From Prevotella sp. (GTDB lineage: Bacteria; Bacteroidota; Bacteroidia; Bacteroidales; Bacteroidaceae): 53,629 bases of DNA. The stretch spans positions 1-53,629 of the forward strand of contig JAILHK010000025.1 of the NCBI GenBank assembly GCA_024695815.1. Direction: 5' to 3'. Shown piece by piece: positions 33,745 to 43,277 of the stretch. The position numbers and the translations under genes are program-made. The number at the start of each line of letters is the position of its first letter. Position 1 is the stretch's first letter. The notes under the pieces are model-generated. The model did no database searches and had not been told where the DNA came from. It was given only the letters and a program-made list of their open reading frames with translations.

Positions 33745-34683
33745 TCAGAGCAGTCTTACGGACTGATGACGGTTGCGACCTTTCTTAAACAGGTCAACAT
33801 CGGTCTGATAACCGACAAACAGTTCGTGGGAACCATTTCCCAGACCGACGCCATTGGTATATATCTCGTAGGCATAGCCCAAACGGACACCATGGAAGTC
33901 GCCCCCCAAGAACACCGTCACCGAATTGCTGGGACTATAGCCCAAGCCGGCATACATGACTCTGTTTTCATGCTTATAGGTTAGTCGGCTCGTCACATCG
34001 GCCCTATAGCCCACACCGTCGAAGCGTCCTAAAACAGAGGGCTGTATAGATAAGAACGGATTTCTCAGTTGAATATTGCATCCTCCGGTAAAATAATACG
34101 TCTGCGACACTGCAATTTCGTTAGTTTCGCCCAATTCTACGGTAGGAGCCAGTGCATGTTGCACCGAAGCACCAACATACCAGTGACGTTGCTGATAGTA
34201 GAGTCCTGCACCCAGATCAAAGGCAGAACCGGTTATTTCCGACGTAGAGAAAGCAGGGTCGCTACCTTTCTCCAGATCTAGTTTCGAGCCATTAAAGGTC
34301 TCACTCAGCATGGCAGCCTGCACGCCGATGCTCAACGTACCGCCAAACAGTTTTTGTTTGTTGGCATATTGCAAAGCGAATGTCTTGTGTGAAAAGAGAC
34401 CGATAGCATCGTTGATGATGCGTGCGCCGACACCATGATATCCCCCCAGCATAAAGAAAGGCATATCGGCAGAGACGTACATCGTCTTAGGACTATGCTC
34501 AAAGCCTGTCAGCGTCATGTTATAAGCACCCACGAAGTTTATCTTCTCCTGTTTTCCAGCCGAAGCAGGGTTGAAAGAGGTCTCCATCGTCCAGTAATGA
34601 CTGAACGATGGATCGTATTGTGCACAGACTTCAAGCACCGTCACAACACCGAGGGCCAATATCAACAGAATTCGCCTAAACAC
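33745..34683 (-). CDS. porP: T9SS outer membrane protein PorP/SprF-like
   Basis: A 312-residue outer-membrane beta-barrel with a signal peptide (to about 21, EVCAQ). The mature N-terminus DPSFSHYWTMETSFNPASAG is the signature of the PorP/SprF family. PorP is the first gene of the porPKLMN group in Porphyromonas, and this is the same order. It helps to anchor the T9SS or handle substrates at the outer membrane. No good promoter is seen in the 54-base gap before it, so read-through from pflBA or a nonstandard promoter is possible. Confidence 0.88.
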   Translation of the reverse strand: MFRRILLILALGVVTVLEVCAQYDPSFSHYWTMETSFNPASAGKQEKINFVGAYNMTLTGFEHSPKTMYVSADMPFFMLGGYHGVGARIINDAIGLFSHKTFALQYANKQKLFGGTLSIGVQAAMLSETFNGSKLDLEKGSDPAFSTSEITGSAFDLGAGLYYQQRHWYVGASVQHALAPTVELGETNEIAVSQTYYFTGGCNIQLRNPFLSIQPSVLGRFDGVGYRADVTSRLTYKHENRVMYAGLGYSPSNSVTVFLGGDFHGVRLGYAYEIYTNGVGLGNGSHELFVGYQTDVDLFKKGRNRHQSVRLL

Positions 34684-34737
34684 GTTTATTATAACGTATG
34701 GTTTCTTCTTTTATTATATAAAAATAGGAAAAAGCGG

Positions 34738-35478
34738 CTACTTTACCAGTATCCGCTCTGCCATTTTAATTTGTTCTGAAGTAGGAGTTGGTACATCCTT
34801 CAGCGTATATTCCACGCCGAGTTGTTCCCATTTGAAGGTGCCCAACGTATGATAAGGCAGCACCTCCACCTTTTTCACGTTCTGCAGCGTGTCGATAAAG
34901 GCACGCAGACGCGTCAGCTGTTCTTCGTCGTCGGTAATGCCAGGCACCAGCACATGACGTATCCATATGGGTTGTCCTATTTCGTCCATATAACGGGCAC
35001 AATCCATAATGCGATCATTGGGATGACCTGTCAGCCACTGATGGCGCTCGGAGTCAATCTGTTTGATATCCAAGAGCACCAGATCGGTGCTTTTCATCAG
35101 TCGTTCAAACTTCGAGAAGAAATCCGTCTTGCGGTTGAAGGGCTGCGCTGAAGTGTCCAGACAGGTATTGATGCCACGACGTTTTGCCTCCTCGAAGAGT
35201 TCAATCAAGAAATCGATCTGCAGCAGAGCCTCTCCGCCACTCACCGTGATGCCACCTTCCTCGCCCCAGTAACTGCGATAGCGCTCGGCTTTGCTGAGGA
35301 GCTCATCGACGGTGACAGCGACACCTGCCGTCTCACCGTCTCCCACCTTCCACGTATCTGGGTTGTGGCAGTAGCGACAGCGCATGTGGCAGCCCTGCAT
35401 GAAAATCAGAAACCGAATCCCCGGCCCATCAACGGAGCCGAAGGATTCGGTGGAATGTATATAGCCTTTGCTAGTCAT
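34738..35478 (-). CDS. pflA: Pyruvate formate-lyase activating enzyme
   Basis: A 246-residue radical SAM protein. The iron-sulfur motif is C-x3-C-x2-C in GCHMRCRYCHNPDTW, and VSGGEALLQ follows. It makes the glycyl radical on PflB. It starts 32 bases after the pflB stop and belongs to the same operon. The N-terminus YIHSTESFGSVDGPGIRFLI is typical of PflA. Confidence 0.95.
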   Translation of the reverse strand: MTSKGYIHSTESFGSVDGPGIRFLIFMQGCHMRCRYCHNPDTWKVGDGETAGVAVTVDELLSKAERYRSYWGEEGGITVSGGEALLQIDFLIELFEEAKRRGINTCLDTSAQPFNRKTDFFSKFERLMKSTDLVLLDIKQIDSERHQWLTGHPNDRIMDCARYMDEIGQPIWIRHVLVPGITDDEEQLTRLRAFIDTLQNVKKVEVLPYHTLGTFKWEQLGVEYTLKDVPTPTSEQIKMAERILVK

Positions 35479-35510
35479 ACTAGTTATTCGGTTATACTCG
35501 ACAGCCAGGA

Positions 35511-37757
35511 TTAGAGGCTCTCGTGCGACTGACGTGCGATAACATCTTCCTGCTGCTCACGAGTCAGGTCGATGAACTTCACAGCGTAACCAGATACACG
35601 GATGGTGAAGTTAGCGTACTCAGGCTTCTCGGGATGCTCCATAGCATCGCGCAGCTTGTCAACGCCAAACACGTTCACGTTCAGGTGGTGAGCACCACGG
35701 CTGAAGTAACCGTCCATCACGCGAACCAGTGTGGTGGCACGCTCCTCGTCGTTGTGACCCAGCGTGTTGGGACTGATGGTCTGTGTGTTAGAGATACCAT
35801 CGAGTGCATACTCGTAAGGCAGCTTAGCCACAGAGTTCAGCGAAGCCAACAGACCGTTCTTCTCAGCACCGTAGCTGGGGTTAGCACCAGGTGACAGAGG
35901 AGTACCGGCACGACGACCATCAGGCAGGTTGCCGGTGTACTTACCGTAAACCACGTTAGAAGTGATGGTCAGGATAGAACATGTAGGAGTAGCGTTACGA
36001 TAGGTAGCGTGCTTGCGGATCTTCTTAACGAAGGTCTTTAGCAGCCATACTGCAATCTCGTCAGCGCGGTCGTCATCGTTACCATAGCGGGGGAAGTCAC
36101 CCTCAGCCACATAGTCAACGTTGAAGCCCTCTTCGTCACGAATCATCTTCACTTTTGCATATTTCACAGCCGAGATAGAGTCAACTACGTGAGAGAATCC
36201 TGCAATACCCGTAGCGAAGGTACGACGCACGTTGGTATCGATGAGCGCCATCTCTGCAGCCTCATAGAAGTACTTATCGTGCATGTAGTGAATCAGGTTC
36301 AGGGTGTTCACATAAACACCAGCCAACCAGTCCATAGCCTGATCGAAGCGGGGTTTCAGTTCCTCCCATGTCAGATACTCATCCTTGATAGGACGGAAAC
36401 CAGGAGCAACCTGCTCACGGGTCTTAGCGTCCACACCACCGTTACAAGCATAGAGGAAACACTTAGCCAGGTTGGCACGTGCACCGAAGAACTGCATCTC
36501 CTTACCGGTCTGTGTAGCACTTACGCAGCAGCAGATGCTATAGTCGTCGCCCCATACAGGACGCATCACCTCATCGTTCTCGTACTGGATAGAGCTGGTC
36601 TTCACCGAAATCATGGCAGCATACTTCTTGAAGTTTTCTGTCAGACGAGGAGAGTACAGCACTGTGAGGTTTGGTTCGGGAGAAGGACCCATATTCTCCA
36701 GTGTGTGGAGGAAACGATAGTCATTCTTGGTCACCATGTGACGTCCGTCCATACCCATACCACCTACTTCCAGTGTTGCCCATACGGGGTCGCCAGAGAA
36801 GAGTTCATTGTATGAAGGAATACGAGCGAACTTCACCATACGGAACTTCATCACCAGGTGGTCAATCAGCTCCTGTGCCTCGCTCTCGGTCAGTGTACCC
36901 TCTTCGAGGTCACGCTGAATATAGATATCGAGGAATGTTGACACACGACCTACAGACATGGCTGCACCATTCTGAGTCTTGATGGCAGCCAGATAGCCGA
37001 AGTACAGCCACTGAACGGCCTCACGTGCGTTGTTGGCAGGCTGAGAGATATCGAAACCGTAAATCTGAGCCATGGCCTTCATTTCCTTCAAGGCCTTGAT
37101 CTGCATTGAAATCTCTTCACGCTGACGAATGATGTCGTCGCTCATCACGCCAGCACCGCAGTTACGCTTGTCAGCTTCCTTCTCGGCAATGATGAAGTCG
37201 ATACCATAAAGAGCCACACGACGATAGTCACCTACGATACGGCCACGGCCATAAGTATCGGGCAGACCTGTCAAAATGTGGTTGTGACGTACATGCTTCA
37301 TCTCCTCAGTATAAGCATCGAACACACCATCGTTGTGTGTCTTGCAATACTTAGTGAAGATCTCATGCAACTTTTCTGAGGGCTTGTAACCATAGTTTGT
37401 GCAAGCCTGCTCTGCCATCTTGATACCACCGAAGGGCATGAATGCACGCTTCAGGGGTTTGTCGGTCTGCAGACCTACTACCTTCTCAAGGTCTTTCTTG
37501 CTCTCATCAATGTATCCAGGACCATAAGCAGTCATGCTTGACACGATCTCAGTCTCCATGTCGAGCACACCACCCTTGGCACGCTCTTCTTTCTGGAGCT
37601 CCTGCAGACGACCCCACAACTGGTCGGTAGCCTCGGTAGGACCTACCAGGAATGACTCATCGCCTTCGTAAGCCGTGTAGTTGTTCTGAATAAAATCTCG
37701 TAGATTGACCTCTGAAGTCCACTTGGTTCCTTTAAAACCTCTCCATTCTTTTCTCAT
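35511..37757 (-). CDS. pflB: Formate acetyltransferase (pyruvate formate-lyase)
   Basis: A 748-residue glycyl-radical enzyme that converts pyruvate and CoA to acetyl-CoA and formate without oxygen. The active-site cysteines are in [14 protein letters not shown], where three Cys occur in a row. The glycyl radical site is RVSGYAVKF near the C-terminus (Gly about 726). The length matches PflB of Escherichia. Its product formate is the substrate of Fhs, encoded at 50682 in this window. Co-transcribed with pflA. Confidence 0.95.
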   Translation of the reverse strand: MRKEWRGFKGTKWTSEVNLRDFIQNNYTAYEGDESFLVGPTEATDQLWGRLQELQKEERAKGGVLDMETEIVSSMTAYGPGYIDESKKDLEKVVGLQTDKPLKRAFMPFGGIKMAEQACTNYGYKPSEKLHEIFTKYCKTHNDGVFDAYTEEMKHVRHNHILTGLPDTYGRGRIVGDYRRVALYGIDFIIAEKEADKRNCGAGVMSDDIIRQREEISMQIKALKEMKAMAQIYGFDISQPANNAREAVQWLYFGYLAAIKTQNGAAMSVGRVSTFLDIYIQRDLEEGTLTESEAQELIDHLVMKFRMVKFARIPSYNELFSGDPVWATLEVGGMGMDGRHMVTKNDYRFLHTLENMGPSPEPNLTVLYSPRLTENFKKYAAMISVKTSSIQYENDEVMRPVWGDDYSICCCVSATQTGKEMQFFGARANLAKCFLYACNGGVDAKTREQVAPGFRPIKDEYLTWEELKPRFDQAMDWLAGVYVNTLNLIHYMHDKYFYEAAEMALIDTNVRRTFATGIAGFSHVVDSISAVKYAKVKMIRDEEGFNVDYVAEGDFPRYGNDDDRADEIAVWLLKTFVKKIRKHATYRNATPTCSILTITSNVVYGKYTGNLPDGRRAGTPLSPGANPSYGAEKNGLLASLNSVAKLPYEYALDGISNTQTISPNTLGHNDEERATTLVRVMDGYFSRGAHHLNVNVFGVDKLRDAMEHPEKPEYANFTIRVSGYAVKFIDLTREQQEDVIARQSHESL

Positions 37758-37796
37758 AATACTTATTTAAAATACCTTATTCAATCTTTTCGGGTG

Positions 37797-37804
37797 CAAA
37801 GGTA
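37797..37804 (-). promoter_or_regulatory. -7 element of pflBA
   Basis: Minus-strand TACCTTTG (37804-37797) followed by C fits TAnnTTTG. No exact -33 TTTG is at 19-20 bases. The leader is about 34 bases. Confidence 0.5.
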
Positions 37805-37847
37805 ATACTTTTTTTGCGCAATCGAAACACTTTCTTGTAAAAATGCT

Positions 37848-37855
37848 TATCTTTG
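37848..37855 (+). promoter_or_regulatory. -7 element of the symporter-family gene
   Basis: TATCTTTG followed by C fits TAnnTTTG; no exact -33 at the usual spacing. The leader to ATG 37918 is about 56 bases. Confidence 0.5.
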
Positions 37856-37917
37856 CACTCAATTAGTAGTCAGAGGCATATTAAAAGCACCTATTTTCTG
37901 CCTTACCTTATATTTAT

Positions 37918-38844
37918 ATGAAAAGTATTTGTAATTTCATAGCCCGTTGGATGGGACTCATGGTCTTGCTCGTTGCAGGTATTTCTTTGTTGTTTCCCAA
38001 TTCTTTTATTTGGATAGACACCTGGACCATCAACCCCATGCTCGGCGTCATCATGTTTGGCATGGGACTGACGCTCTCACCTCATGATTTCCGCATCGTG
38101 CTGAGTCGTCCAAAGGATATCTTCATCGGTTGTCTGGCACAGTTCACCGTCATGCCGTTGCTGGCTTGGACGCTGTCTTGGCTTTTCGCCTTACCCAAAG
38201 AGCTGGCGCTGGGTGTCATCCTGGTGGGCTGCTGTCCTGGTGGTACCGCTTCTAACGTTATCACCTATCTGGCCAAGGGCGACCTTCCGCTGTCTGTCGG
38301 CATGACTGCCACCTCCACCTTGTTGGCTCCATTGGCGACGCCCTTCCTGGTTTGGTTTCTGGCAGGCACCATGGTCGATGTGGACACACTCGGCATGCTG
38401 CAAAGCATCGTATATGTGGTGATTGCGCCCATTATTGCCGGATTGCTCTGCCAGCGCTTCCTGCCTGGCATAACTAAAGCTGTCACGCCCTATCTGCCCG
38501 CCTTCTCATCGATTGTCATCGCACTGGTCGTAGGCATCATTGTGTCTCACAGTGCCGATCGTCTGTTGGTTGGCGGCATGGTTGTCGTCCTCGTCGTCAT
38601 GCTCCACAACCTGTTGGGGTTGTCAGTTGGCTACCTTCTGGGGCGCCTGCTTCATCTCCAGAAGTCAAAGTGTGTGGCCCTCAGCATTGAGGTAGGCATG
38701 CAAAACAGCGGGTTGGCCTCATCACTGGCCGTACTTCATTTTGCCACCTTCCCACTTGCCACCATCCCCGGTGCCGTGTTCAGTGTTTGGCACAACATCA
38801 GCGGTGCGCTGGTGGCAAAATTATACAGTTCCGATTCCAAATAA
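37918..38844 (+). CDS. Bile acid:sodium symporter (BASS) family transporter
   Basis: A 308-residue membrane protein with nine or ten membrane segments. BASS signatures are VGCCPGGTASNVITYLAKG and VGMQNSGLASSLA. The family includes sodium-driven carriers of bile acids, pyruvate, pantothenate and other organic acids. The neighbour is pflB, on the other strand, which may suggest an organic acid, but that is only context. The substrate cannot be told from the sequence. Confidence 0.9.
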   Translation: MKSICNFIARWMGLMVLLVAGISLLFPNSFIWIDTWTINPMLGVIMFGMGLTLSPHDFRIVLSRPKDIFIGCLAQFTVMPLLAWTLSWLFALPKELALGVILVGCCPGGTASNVITYLAKGDLPLSVGMTATSTLLAPLATPFLVWFLAGTMVDVDTLGMLQSIVYVVIAPIIAGLLCQRFLPGITKAVTPYLPAFSSIVIALVVGIIVSHSADRLLVGGMVVVLVVMLHNLLGLSVGYLLGRLLHLQKSKCVALSIEVGMQNSGLASSLAVLHFATFPLATIPGAVFSVWHNISGALVAKLYSSDSK

Positions 38845-38846
38845 AC

Positions 38847-39000
38847 ACGTTGGTCATAGCGAAGTATTGCTTTGGTTACGGCAAAGTATAACTTTAGTCG
38901 TACTAAAGTGCCGCTTTGCCGTAATGAAAGTGGCACTTTTCTAGTGTCAAAAAACCACTTATCTCAAAAAGCAAAGGCAGCTTCTCAAAAAGCAAAGAAA
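38847..39000. repeat. Array C: seven 22-bp units with palindromic cores
   Basis: Seven consecutive 22-bp units start at 38847, 38869, 38891, 38913, 38935, 38957 and 38979. The form is G/A-CTTT-N8/9-AAAG-T, as in GCTTTGGTTACGGCAAAGT and ACTTTAGTCGTACTAAAGT. Palindrome centres are at 38878, 38900 and 38922, 22 bp apart, and the outer units are more degenerate. Two of the units together can fold into AAAGTGCC...GGCACTTTT, a terminator-like hairpin. The array lies between two plus-strand genes. Confidence 0.82.
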
Positions 39001-39081
39001 GTAATCCGCCCTATTCAGCCCGTTGAAAGAAATTATCCTTTTTTGAATAGTTTTTTTCCTTATCTCACTTGAATTTTGATG

Positions 39082-39089
39082 TACCTTTG
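39082..39089 (+). promoter_or_regulatory. -7 element of the rhamnosidase locus
   Basis: TACCTTTG followed by C fits TAnnTTTG, with no exact -33 at 19-20 bases. The leader to ATG 39133 is about 38 bases. Confidence 0.5.
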
Positions 39090-39132
39090 CCACACGTTTC
39101 ACATACCTAATCAAACTATAAATTAACCACTT

Positions 39133-42100
39133 ATGTTTAAAACAAGTATTTTAAGTCTATTCGTAATGACTGTCAGTAGCATTTCATCTTATGCTCTTAC
39201 GGTAGACCATCTGCGCGTACAATCTTTGCGCAATCCTAATGGCATTGATGTACTGTCGCCTCAATTTTCATGGCAACTGCATTCCAACGAACGAAATGTG
39301 GTGCAAACTGCTTATCAACTAATGATTTTTAACGATGCAGACAACGCTCAACCCATCTACGATTCGGGAATGGTGGAGAGCAGTGAATCCGCCCACGTCA
39401 CCATCAAGGACCTGCCTTTACAACCGGCTACGCGCTACCATTGGCAAGTGACGGTCTGTGACAACAAAGGTGGCAAGGCCACATCCACCGAAAAGGCTTG
39501 TTTCGACACAGGCCTGCTGGGTTCAGGATGGAGCAACGCCAAATGGATTCAATATAGTGATTATGCCTCCGGCCTGACGCCCGAGGTGATTACCGACTAC
39601 ACCGTTGAGAGCAAGATAACCATCGAGCACACAGCTGCAGGCCTATGCTTTGCCATGCAGGATGCAGGCAACTTCTATTACTGGCAGCTGAATATCGAGG
39701 GCGACTATCCTCGTCTGCGCCCGCATGTGTGGAGCAATGGCAATCCTGCCTGTCTTGCAGACATCAATCTCACAGGGAAAGTAGCTCTGAACAATACTGA
39801 CGAGTTTACGTTACGCATCGAAGTGACCAATGCCTCGCTCGCACGCACATACATCAACGATGTGCTGGTTGACGAACGCACCGGAAACTTTAAATTTGGC
39901 AAGATTGGCATGCGCGAGGATCATGGTGAGCGCGACGGACTACCCGAAGTAGGAGTTTACGACGACATCAAAGTCAAGAAGTCCGATGAAACCGTACTTT
40001 TCTTCGAAGATTTCTCTTCTGGCAGCCTCTTCTCAGGTGGCACCGTAACCGATGGAAAACTGCGTATCGTGGGCTCTACCAACAACCACGTGCTTGTTTG
40101 GCAGAAGGATGCTAACGAGGAAACGACACACTTCAGTATCGACTACGACATGTATATCGTTAAGGCTGCCGCAGCCGTCGTCTTTTCTGCTACCTCAGGA
40201 AACACCTATCACATGTGGCAAATCAATGTTAACGACAATGCCAATCCCTCTGTTCGCCACCATGTCTATGTCAATGGCAACCTGACCTGGAACGATGCTC
40301 AGTTCACCCAATTCTCAAAAGCCGACCTTACCGGCCATCTGCATCACTACAGGATAGATGTGAAGAATGGTGTCATCAGCACCTATATCGACAATATCCT
40401 CGTGGACACCTTCAACGACAATAGCGGCAGCGCCGTGATGGGCAATATCGGCATGCGCGTTGACAACAACACCGGCGAGGAGGCCTATTTCGACAACATC
40501 GTGCTGACGCGATACGACAGCGAAGGCACGCCATCGGTGTTGATAAACGAGGACTTCGAGGCCCTGTCGTCCGACCATTTCTTTGATGCTGACATCGAGA
40601 CGTTCTTGGACAACCAGATGTGCCATGTCAAATCAGCATCTGGCGAAAAGAAGGTCATGCAGACCACCACAGACGGCATGCCAATGTTCCGCAAGACGTT
40701 CTTCGTCAACAAGAAGGTTATTTCTGCCACGCTCTTCACGTCAGGTCTCGGCGTATATGACCTGTTTGTGAACGGCCAGCGTGCAGGACATGTTCAGCCC
40801 GATGGCACCACCATCTACGAAGAGTTGAAACCAGGATGGACCGAATATCGTAAGCGTGTATTCTATAGCACGCACGATGTCACCTCTCTGCTGCAAGAAG
40901 GAAAGAATGCCATTGGAGCCATCGTAACTCCAGGTTGGTGGGCTGGTGCTGTGATGCATGGTGCCTATGGTTCTCCCACCAAGGGTTTTCTTGCTAAACT
41001 TCTCATCACTTACGACGATCAAACTCAAGATATTATTGTCAGCGACCTCACCTGGTTGTCATCTAATAAAGGTGCTTTAAAACTGGGTGACATCTACGAC
41101 GGAGAAATATACGATGCGCGCCTCGCCACAGATTGGACCGCTGCCGATTACGATGACAATGGATGGAACGGTGTAGAAGAGAGTCATGAGTTCAATGGTG
41201 AGGTGAATGCCTTCACAGGTGGTTACGTATTAACACTGCCCAACCTTATCCAGCATGTACGCACTGCCACCATTCACGAAGGCAGCAAGTCAACAGGCAC
41301 GGACTTTGGCATGGCCAACGTTGTATCTCAACAGGAGAGCGATGGCATTATCACATTGAAGAAAGGTCAGTCGGTGGTCATCGACTTCGGTCAGAACATT
41401 GTAGGATGGGTCAACTTCAAAGTGAAAGGTCAGACAGGCAACCGACTGAAGATGCGCTTCGTCGAAATGCTTAATGACACCGGTGAACGCAGCCGTGGCA
41501 ACGATGGACCTGGAGGTACGCCCTATCTGGCTAACCTGCGTTCGGCAAAAGCGTCACTCTACTACACCCTGCGCGGTGATGCGGATGGCGAGAGCTATCA
41601 TCCCTCTACCACATTCTTCGGATTCCGTTATTGCGAGATTACTCCCAGTGACGATGTTGAAATCCTGTCTATCGAGGCTCAGCCCATCAGTTCTTCAACA
41701 GAAGACACTGGCTCTGTAGAAACAAGTAATGCGCTGGTCAACCAACTCTTCTCGAATATCACCTGGGGACAACGAGGCAATCTGCTTAGCATTCCCACCG
41801 ACTGTCCGCAACGCGACGAGCGCTTGGGATGGACAGCCGACACACAGGTATTTTCTCGCACAGGCCTTTTCAATGCCAACATGGAGTCGTTCTATCGCAA
41901 ATGGATGCAAGACATGCGCGATGGTCAAAACGGAGAAGGCGCCTATCCTGGTGTTGCACCCGAATGTTGGGGCACACCCTTCGGACAGACCGTATGGGCA
42001 GATGCTGGCATCCTGGTTCCTTACAATCTTTATATGATGACGGGCAACAAGGAAGTGCTCCGCGAGAACTATGAGTCTATGACGCGCTACATGAACTATC

Positions 42101-43266
42101 TCTCTAAGCAGGTATTCGATGGCTATAAATATAATGGTGGTGGACTTACCTGGGGCGACTGGCTTTCGTTTGTCAATACTGACACACGCTACATTGCCGT
42201 GGCCTACTATGCACTCGTTGCACAACTGATGAGTCAAATGTCTATGGCTCTCAGTCAAACCGACAACGACGATTATGCACAGAAAGCACAGACATATCAA
42301 GAACTCTATCAGAACATCAAGGCTGAGTTCCGTAGTCGTTACATCACGCCTTCTATACGTCAAAACACACAGACAGCCTATCTCATGGCACTCGACTACA
42401 ACCTGTTGGAAGACGATGCGGAGATTGAGCAGTTCAAGAACCTGCTGGCACGCAACATCCGCGTCAATGGCTATAAGCTCAACACTGGCTTCGCCGGTAC
42501 TGCCATTCTCAACACCACCCTCTCGCGTTTCGGTCTCAACGACTATGCCTACGACCTGCTTCTGCAGCGCAACTGTCCTTCGTGGCTCTACAGTGTCGAT
42601 CAGGGCGCCACAACCATCTGGGAACGATGGAACAGCTATACCTTGGAGAGTGGTTTCGGCGATCCGGGCATGAACTCTTTCAACCACTATGCTTATGGTG
42701 CGGTAGGCGAATGGATGTACCGTTATATGTTAGGTATCGAGTACGACCCTGCACAACCTGGCTTCCGCCACATCATCCTGCAACCGCAACCCGATCGTCG
42801 CACCACGCTGCCTACTGGACAGGAAATCATCACCAGTGCCAAGGGGTATCACCAGAGCCATTATGGAGAAATATGTTCCAGCTGGCAGACTACAGACCAA
42901 GATGACATCACCTACGATTGCACCATCCCTGCAAACAGCACTGCCACACTCTATCTTCCCGTAGCCGATGAAAAGACCACAGTCATGGAAAGCAACCAGC
43001 CTGCAACCGAAGCCGAAGGAGTAGAGTATCTCGGATTTGAGAACGGCTGTCAGGTCTATCGGCTGGGCTCTGGTAGCTATCACTTTACAACGAAACTTAA
43101 GACAACTGCCATTCACTTACCCTCTGCCACAGAGGGTAAGCTGAAGGCCAACCCCATCTATGACCTGCAAGGTCACTATATTTGTACAGACCTCAATCAA
43201 CACACTTTAAAAAAAGGATTCTATATCGTCAAAGGCGATAAATCAAAAACCATTATCATCAACTAA
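39133..43266 (+). CDS. Secreted GH78 alpha-L-rhamnosidase with two laminin-G-like inserts
   Basis: A 1377-residue secreted enzyme that should cut terminal alpha-L-rhamnose from a glycan. Order: signal peptide (1-21); N-terminal beta sandwich (about 22-128); two laminin-G-like modules (about 155-285 and 330-460); rhamnosidase N domain (about 510-700); beta sandwich with VIDFGQNIVGW (about 750); an alpha/alpha six-barrel with PTDCPQRDERLGWTADTQ (about 887-905) and GATTIWERWNS (about 1158), both GH78 catalytic motifs with their Glu; C-terminal beta domain; T9SS-like tail (IYDLQG...KKGFYIVKGDK). The two inserts are not usual in GH78. It is followed after 11 bases by 43278 and so is in one operon with it. 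Confidence 0.9.
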   Translation: MFKTSILSLFVMTVSSISSYALTVDHLRVQSLRNPNGIDVLSPQFSWQLHSNERNVVQTAYQLMIFNDADNAQPIYDSGMVESSESAHVTIKDLPLQPATRYHWQVTVCDNKGGKATSTEKACFDTGLLGSGWSNAKWIQYSDYASGLTPEVITDYTVESKITIEHTAAGLCFAMQDAGNFYYWQLNIEGDYPRLRPHVWSNGNPACLADINLTGKVALNNTDEFTLRIEVTNASLARTYINDVLVDERTGNFKFGKIGMREDHGERDGLPEVGVYDDIKVKKSDETVLFFEDFSSGSLFSGGTVTDGKLRIVGSTNNHVLVWQKDANEETTHFSIDYDMYIVKAAAAVVFSATSGNTYHMWQINVNDNANPSVRHHVYVNGNLTWNDAQFTQFSKADLTGHLHHYRIDVKNGVISTYIDNILVDTFNDNSGSAVMGNIGMRVDNNTGEEAYFDNIVLTRYDSEGTPSVLINEDFEALSSDHFFDADIETFLDNQMCHVKSASGEKKVMQTTTDGMPMFRKTFFVNKKVISATLFTSGLGVYDLFVNGQRAGHVQPDGTTIYEELKPGWTEYRKRVFYSTHDVTSLLQEGKNAIGAIVTPGWWAGAVMHGAYGSPTKGFLAKLLITYDDQTQDIIVSDLTWLSSNKGALKLGDIYDGEIYDARLATDWTAADYDDNGWNGVEESHEFNGEVNAFTGGYVLTLPNLIQHVRTATIHEGSKSTGTDFGMANVVSQQESDGIITLKKGQSVVIDFGQNIVGWVNFKVKGQTGNRLKMRFVEMLNDTGERSRGNDGPGGTPYLANLRSAKASLYYTLRGDADGESYHPSTTFFGFRYCEITPSDDVEILSIEAQPISSSTEDTGSVETSNALVNQLFSNITWGQRGNLLSIPTDCPQRDERLGWTADTQVFSRTGLFNANMESFYRKWMQDMRDGQNGEGAYPGVAPECWGTPFGQTVWADAGILVPYNLYMMTGNKEVLRENYESMTRYMNYLSKQVFDGYKYNGGGLTWGDWLSFVNTDTRYIAVAYYALVAQLMSQMSMALSQTDNDDYAQKAQTYQELYQNIKAEFRSRYITPSIRQNTQTAYLMALDYNLLEDDAEIEQFKNLLARNIRVNGYKLNTGFAGTAILNTTLSRFGLNDYAYDLLLQRNCPSWLYSVDQGATTIWERWNSYTLESGFGDPGMNSFNHYAYGAVGEWMYRYMLGIEYDPAQPGFRHIILQPQPDRRTTLPTGQEIITSAKGYHQSHYGEICSSWQTTDQDDITYDCTIPANSTATLYLPVADEKTTVMESNQPATEAEGVEYLGFENGCQVYRLGSGSYHFTTKLKTTAIHLPSATEGKLKANPIYDLQGHYICTDLNQHTLKKGFYIVKGDKSKTIIIN

Positions 43267-43277
43267 CAGCCTAAACA

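Noticed and set aside
38905..38940. Hairpin AAAGTGCC...GGCACTTTT as a standard terminator of the symporter gene
   Set aside because: The same arms recur as parts of a 22-bp array, so the hairpin is explained by the repeat structure; a terminator role is possible but not needed to explain it.
43086..43277. A separate gene or start between the GH78 protein and the next protein
   Set aside because: The 11-base gap holds only a stop, a start region and a short linker, and no other frame is supported.
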